Positions 61,210 through 64,000 of a DNA stretch of 64,000 bases are shown one piece after another (position 1 is the stretch's first letter; each line of letters opens with the position of its first letter). The DNA comes from Streptomyces graminilatus. GTDB lineage: Bacteria > Actinomycetota > Actinomycetes > Streptomycetales > Streptomycetaceae. Under the pieces are notes generated by a model, which was given only the letters and a program-made list of their open reading frames with translations, did not search any database and was not told where the DNA came from. Where the stretch lies: NCBI RefSeq assembly GCF_001418565.1, contig NZ_LIQQ01000038.1, positions 1-64,000 on the forward strand. The letters run 5' to 3'. The position numbers and the translations under genes were made by a program.

Positions 61210-64000
61210 CTACTCGTTCATCACGGCGGCCACCTCCGCGGCGGTCAACGCACGGTTGTAGATGCGGAACTCATCGATCTTTCCGTCGAGGTACGGGTCG
61301 GTGGAGTACTGCGATCGTCCGAGATAGTTCTTGGTGTCGGCGCCGAGATCCGAGGGCTTGATGGTGATTCTGCCACTGGCCGCCTTCGCGCCATCGACAT
61401 AGATCGTTCCGGTGGTGCCGTCCAGCGTCACGGCCACGTGGTGCCATCCGCCTGCCGGCAATGCGGCCGTTCCATCGACATCTTGCTCTGATCCGTTCCT
61501 GACTCCCGCCCGGATGAAACCGTTGGTCCCGTTCTTCGCCATCAGGAACATGTTCTGAGTCGTTCCGGAGCCGAAATCGAAGATTCGTGCCCACGTAGTG
61601 ACCGAGTCCAGATTCACCCAGGCTGTGACAGTGATTGCCTTGGCACTGGAGATCAGCCCGGTCGGCAGTGAGGCGTACTGGCTCGACCCGCTCAGGTCGA
61701 CGGCATTGCCCTTCGTGCCGGCCACGAACGTGGCGCCACCCGTCAACGTGCCGGTCCAGCCGTTGCCGGACACATCGCTCGCTGTCGTTCCGCTCGACTC
61801 GTTGAACGGGACCTCGACGGACGGCAGCGCGGTGAGCCCGCTCATGACGTGCCCGATTTCCACAGGGCTCAGGGCGCGGTTGTAGATACGGAAGTCGTCG
61901 ATCTTCCCGTCGAGATAGGGATCGACGCTGTACTGGGACCGGCCGATCCAGTTCTGAGTTGTCACGCCCAGGGTGGAAGGCTTGAACGTCATCCCGGTGT
62001 TGGTGCCGACCTGTACACCGTCGACGTAGAGGATGCCGGTCGATCCGTTGAGGGTGACCGCGACGTGATGCCAGCTGCCGGTCGGCAACGCCGCCTGCCC
62101 GTCGATCACCTGCTCAGCGGAGTTGTTGTTCTTGATCGTGAACCGGATCTTGCCATTCGTTCCGTTTCGGGGGGTGATGAACATTTGGGTCGGCTTGCCC
62201 GAACCGAAGTCGAAGATCCGCGACCAGTTGCTCACGGTGTCCAGGTTGACCCACGTGGCGACGGTGACGGTGTCGTCCGTGGCCACGACACCGCTCGGCA
62301 GGGAGACGTACTGATTGGTGCCGTTGAGGTCCACGGCGTTACCGCTCTTGCCTGCCACGCGACTCGCGCCATTGGCCAGCGTGCCGCTCCACTCGTTGCC
62401 CGAATTGTCGTAGGCCGTGGTTCCGGTGGCCTCGTCGAACGGGAGCAGGGCCATGGTGGCGGTGTCCCCGGTGTCACCGAGGACCTTGACATCGTACAAA
62501 GCAGCTCTGGCGCCGCTCGGCATGCCCGTGACGGTGATCCTTACGAACTGCGCGTTCCCCGTGAAGTAGTCGGCCTGCAGTTGCGCTCCCCCGCTGTTGA
62601 CGGGGTTGGTCTTGTCGACCATCGTGGTCCAGTTGGTGTCGTCACCGGACGTTTCGATCTTGTACTTGTAGGGCGCGCCTCCCGTGCCCCACATCACTTC
62701 GGTGCCGCCCGTGATGTTCATGCTGTGACCCAGGTCCACCTTCCACCAGTGGCCCGTCGCCGTGTCGTTGGCACTCCAACCGGTGGAAATGCTGGTGTCG
62801 TTCGCATTGCCCGCGGGACTGCCCGCCTGCTCGCTGTCGGAAGTGGCGACCTTACCGAGAGCCAGGTTCACCGGGTCGCCGAAGATCTTGAAGTCGTAGA
62901 GGCTCGCCCACGCACCGCTCGGGAGGCCCGTGACCGTGATCCGCACGTACCTCGCCTGGGCGGCGAACACATCGTTCTGGACCTGCGACGTATCCGTGTT
63001 GGCGGTCTTGTCGACCTTCAGCGCCCAGTTGGTGTTGTCGTTCGACGTCTCGATCTTGTACTGGTACGCCGCACCGCCGGCCGGCCACGCGACCTGCGTA
63101 CCGTAGGTGATGTTCTTGACGTTCCCCAGGTCGACCTTGAAGGAATGTCCTGTGTTCCCGTCGTTCGCGCTCCAGAGCGTGGTGGGATTGCCATCGTTTC
63201 CGTTGGACGCCGGGAACCCGCTCTTCGTGCTGTCCGCGCTTGCGGACTTGCCCAGCGCGAGATTGATGGGTTCGCCCAGGACCTTGAAGTCGCTGATGCT
63301 CGCGGAAGCACCGCTGGGCATTCCGACAACCGTGATGCGAACGTATCTCGCCATGTCGTAGAACAGGTCGTTCTGCGTCTGCGCGGGATCGGTGTTGTCG
63401 GTCCTGTCCGACTTCAGAGTCCAGTTGGCACCATCGAGGGAGGTCTCGATCTTGTACTGATAGGCGCCGCTTCCGGGCCACCTCACCTGGGTTCCCTCGG
63501 TGATGGACTTGTTCGAGCCGAGATCCACGGTCCACCAGTGTCCGGGATTCCCGTCATTGGCGGTCCAGTTCGTCGCCGTGCTGGCGTCATTTCCTCCGGA
63601 GGCGGGATTCCCGGTCTGCGCGCTGTCGGTGCTCGCCGGCTTGTTCAGCGCGAGGTTCGTCGACGTGTAGTGAGGTATGGACACGGGCGCGGGTACCGAG
63701 CCGCCCGTGGCGATGAAATTGACGTCGTTGGTGTAGTTACCGACGGTGAAGTTACCGGCGCTCGCGCTGGTGATGACGGTCCCGTTCACCGTCAGGTTCT
63801 CGAACGTCACGTCCTGAGTCAGGCGACTGGCACTGTTGCCGTAGATCTGATTCACGTTCGCGTTCGAACCGGTGTAGCTCACGTTCTTGAAGTAGACGTT
63901 GTTCACGCCGCGCCCCGGACCCAGCCCGTAGCCCGGATTGTTGAACGTCAGAACATCGGCGATCCTGCCCGGAGCGTGGTCATCGATCCGTATGTTGTCG
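61210..64000 (-). CDS. Large secreted beta-helix protein with three discoidin and two LamG domains (5' end outside window)
   Basis: The frame stays open to the window edge, giving the last 929 residues. The first part (about 64000-63700) reads as right-handed beta-helix coils (IRIDDHAPGRIADVL, VNNVYFKNVSYTGSNANVNQ, VTFENLTVNG), as in glycoside-hydrolase or pectate-lyase-like enzymes. Three discoidin (F5/8C, CBM32-like) repeats follow at about 63660-63275, 63272-62875 and 62872-62480, each starting NLAL-K and ending with DFKVLG/DFKIFG/DVKVLG. Two LamG-type jelly rolls (about 62460-61850 and 61845-61210) share WVNLD, RIFDFGSG and WHHVAVTL. It is probably a polysaccharide-active secreted enzyme. 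A GTG at 63906 is an internal codon, not the start. Confidence 0.78.
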   Translation of the reverse strand, partial: DNIRIDDHAPGRIADVLTFNNPGYGLGPGRGVNNVYFKNVSYTGSNANVNQIYGNSASRLTQDVTFENLTVNGTVITSASAGNFTVGNYTNDVNFIATGGSVPAPVSIPHYTSTNLALNKPASTDSAQTGNPASGGNDASTATNWTANDGNPGHWWTVDLGSNKSITEGTQVRWPGSGAYQYKIETSLDGANWTLKSDRTDNTDPAQTQNDLFYDMARYVRITVVGMPSGASASISDFKVLGEPINLALGKSASADSTKSGFPASNGNDGNPTTLWSANDGNTGHSFKVDLGNVKNITYGTQVAWPAGGAAYQYKIETSNDNTNWALKVDKTANTDTSQVQNDVFAAQARYVRITVTGLPSGAWASLYDFKIFGDPVNLALGKVATSDSEQAGSPAGNANDTSISTGWSANDTATGHWWKVDLGHSMNITGGTEVMWGTGGAPYKYKIETSGDDTNWTTMVDKTNPVNSGGAQLQADYFTGNAQFVRITVTGMPSGARAALYDVKVLGDTGDTATMALLPFDEATGTTAYDNSGNEWSGTLANGASRVAGKSGNAVDLNGTNQYVSLPSGVVATDDTVTVATWVNLDTVSNWSRIFDFGSGKPTQMFITPRNGTNGKIRFTIKNNNSAEQVIDGQAALPTGSWHHVAVTLNGSTGILYVDGVQVGTNTGMTFKPSTLGVTTQNWIGRSQYSVDPYLDGKIDDFRIYNRALSPVEIGHVMSGLTALPSVEVPFNESSGTTASDVSGNGWTGTLTGGATFVAGTKGNAVDLSGSSQYASLPTGLISSAKAITVTAWVNLDSVTTWARIFDFGSGTTQNMFLMAKNGTNGFIRAGVRNGSEQDVDGTAALPAGGWHHVAVTLDGTTGTIYVDGAKAASGRITIKPSDLGADTKNYLGRSQYSTDPYLDGKIDEFRIYNRALTAAEVAAVMNE

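Noticed and set aside
1-64000. CRISPR array
   Set aside because: No regularly spaced 20-40 bp repeats with unique spacers were found; the short tandem and inverted repeats seen are listed separately.

Overview
The window is high-GC actinomycete DNA, almost certainly Streptomyces. The evidence is GC-rich third codon positions throughout, many GTG/TTG starts, four-base ATGA/GTGA stop-start overlaps, leaderless promoters, TetR/IclR/XRE regulators beside catabolic genes, a perfect CebR-type palindrome before cellulose genes, and CBM2-bearing secreted proteins. It reads as an accessory, catabolic part of a chromosome. No rRNA, tRNA, CRISPR array, phage or replication origin was recognised.

Region by region. 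1-6.5 kb: end of an L-rhamnose locus (fused aldolase/dehydrogenase and rhamnulokinase) followed by lutABC; together they would take rhamnulose-1-phosphate to DHAP and pyruvate through lactaldehyde and lactate. 6.6-15.7 kb: a cupin, a metallo-beta-lactamase-fold protein with a caspase-like N-terminal stub, a TetR/SMP-30 divergent pair, an SDR/PLP-aldolase/SDR operon, a carboxylesterase and a pirin. 15.7-18.2 kb: graveyard 1, made of decayed IS5-, ISAs1- and IS1380-like transposases and a P450 tail, around an intact lower-GC pair of small membrane-protein genes. 18.2-26.8 kb: module I (TetR, CocE/NonD hydrolase, complete Dpp/Opp-type ABC importer, XRE-cupin regulator). 26.8-40.2 kb: a 3-phenylpropionate/cinnamate-type aromatic pathway (IclR; mhpE-F-D-B and an MDR dehydrogenase on the minus strand; ring-hydroxylating dioxygenase, mhpC, dihydrodiol dehydrogenase, acyl-CoA ligase and GNAT-like gene on the plus strand). 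40.3-54.2 kb: module II (amine-oxidase-type flavoprotein, second complete ABC importer, TetR, hotdog protein, amidase, second CocE hydrolase, CaiC-like ligase, DUF861 cupin). 54.2-55.8 kb: graveyard 2 (truncated kdsB-like gene and IS5-like remnants). 55.8-60.0 kb: cellulose operon (expansin-like, Cip1-like and GH5 proteins, each with a CBM2) under a CebR box. 60.0-61.2 kb: graveyard 3. 61.2-64.0 kb: C-terminal 929 residues of a large secreted beta-helix protein with three discoidin and two LamG domains, running off the window.

The most interesting pattern is that modules I and II are paralogous uptake-and-hydrolysis systems flanking a phenylpropionate pathway, with the whole 36 kb block bounded by IS remnants. 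Three module II transcription units carry the same box (TAYAYAGTGRCYG), and a related palindrome lies beside the module II TetR gene. I read this as a candidate undescribed system for taking up and dismantling an ester- or amide-linked compound, perhaps a hydroxycinnamic-acid amine conjugate; the substrate is inference. Secondary curiosities are the low-GC membrane pair with a shared GDN motif and the caspase-stub metallo-hydrolase.
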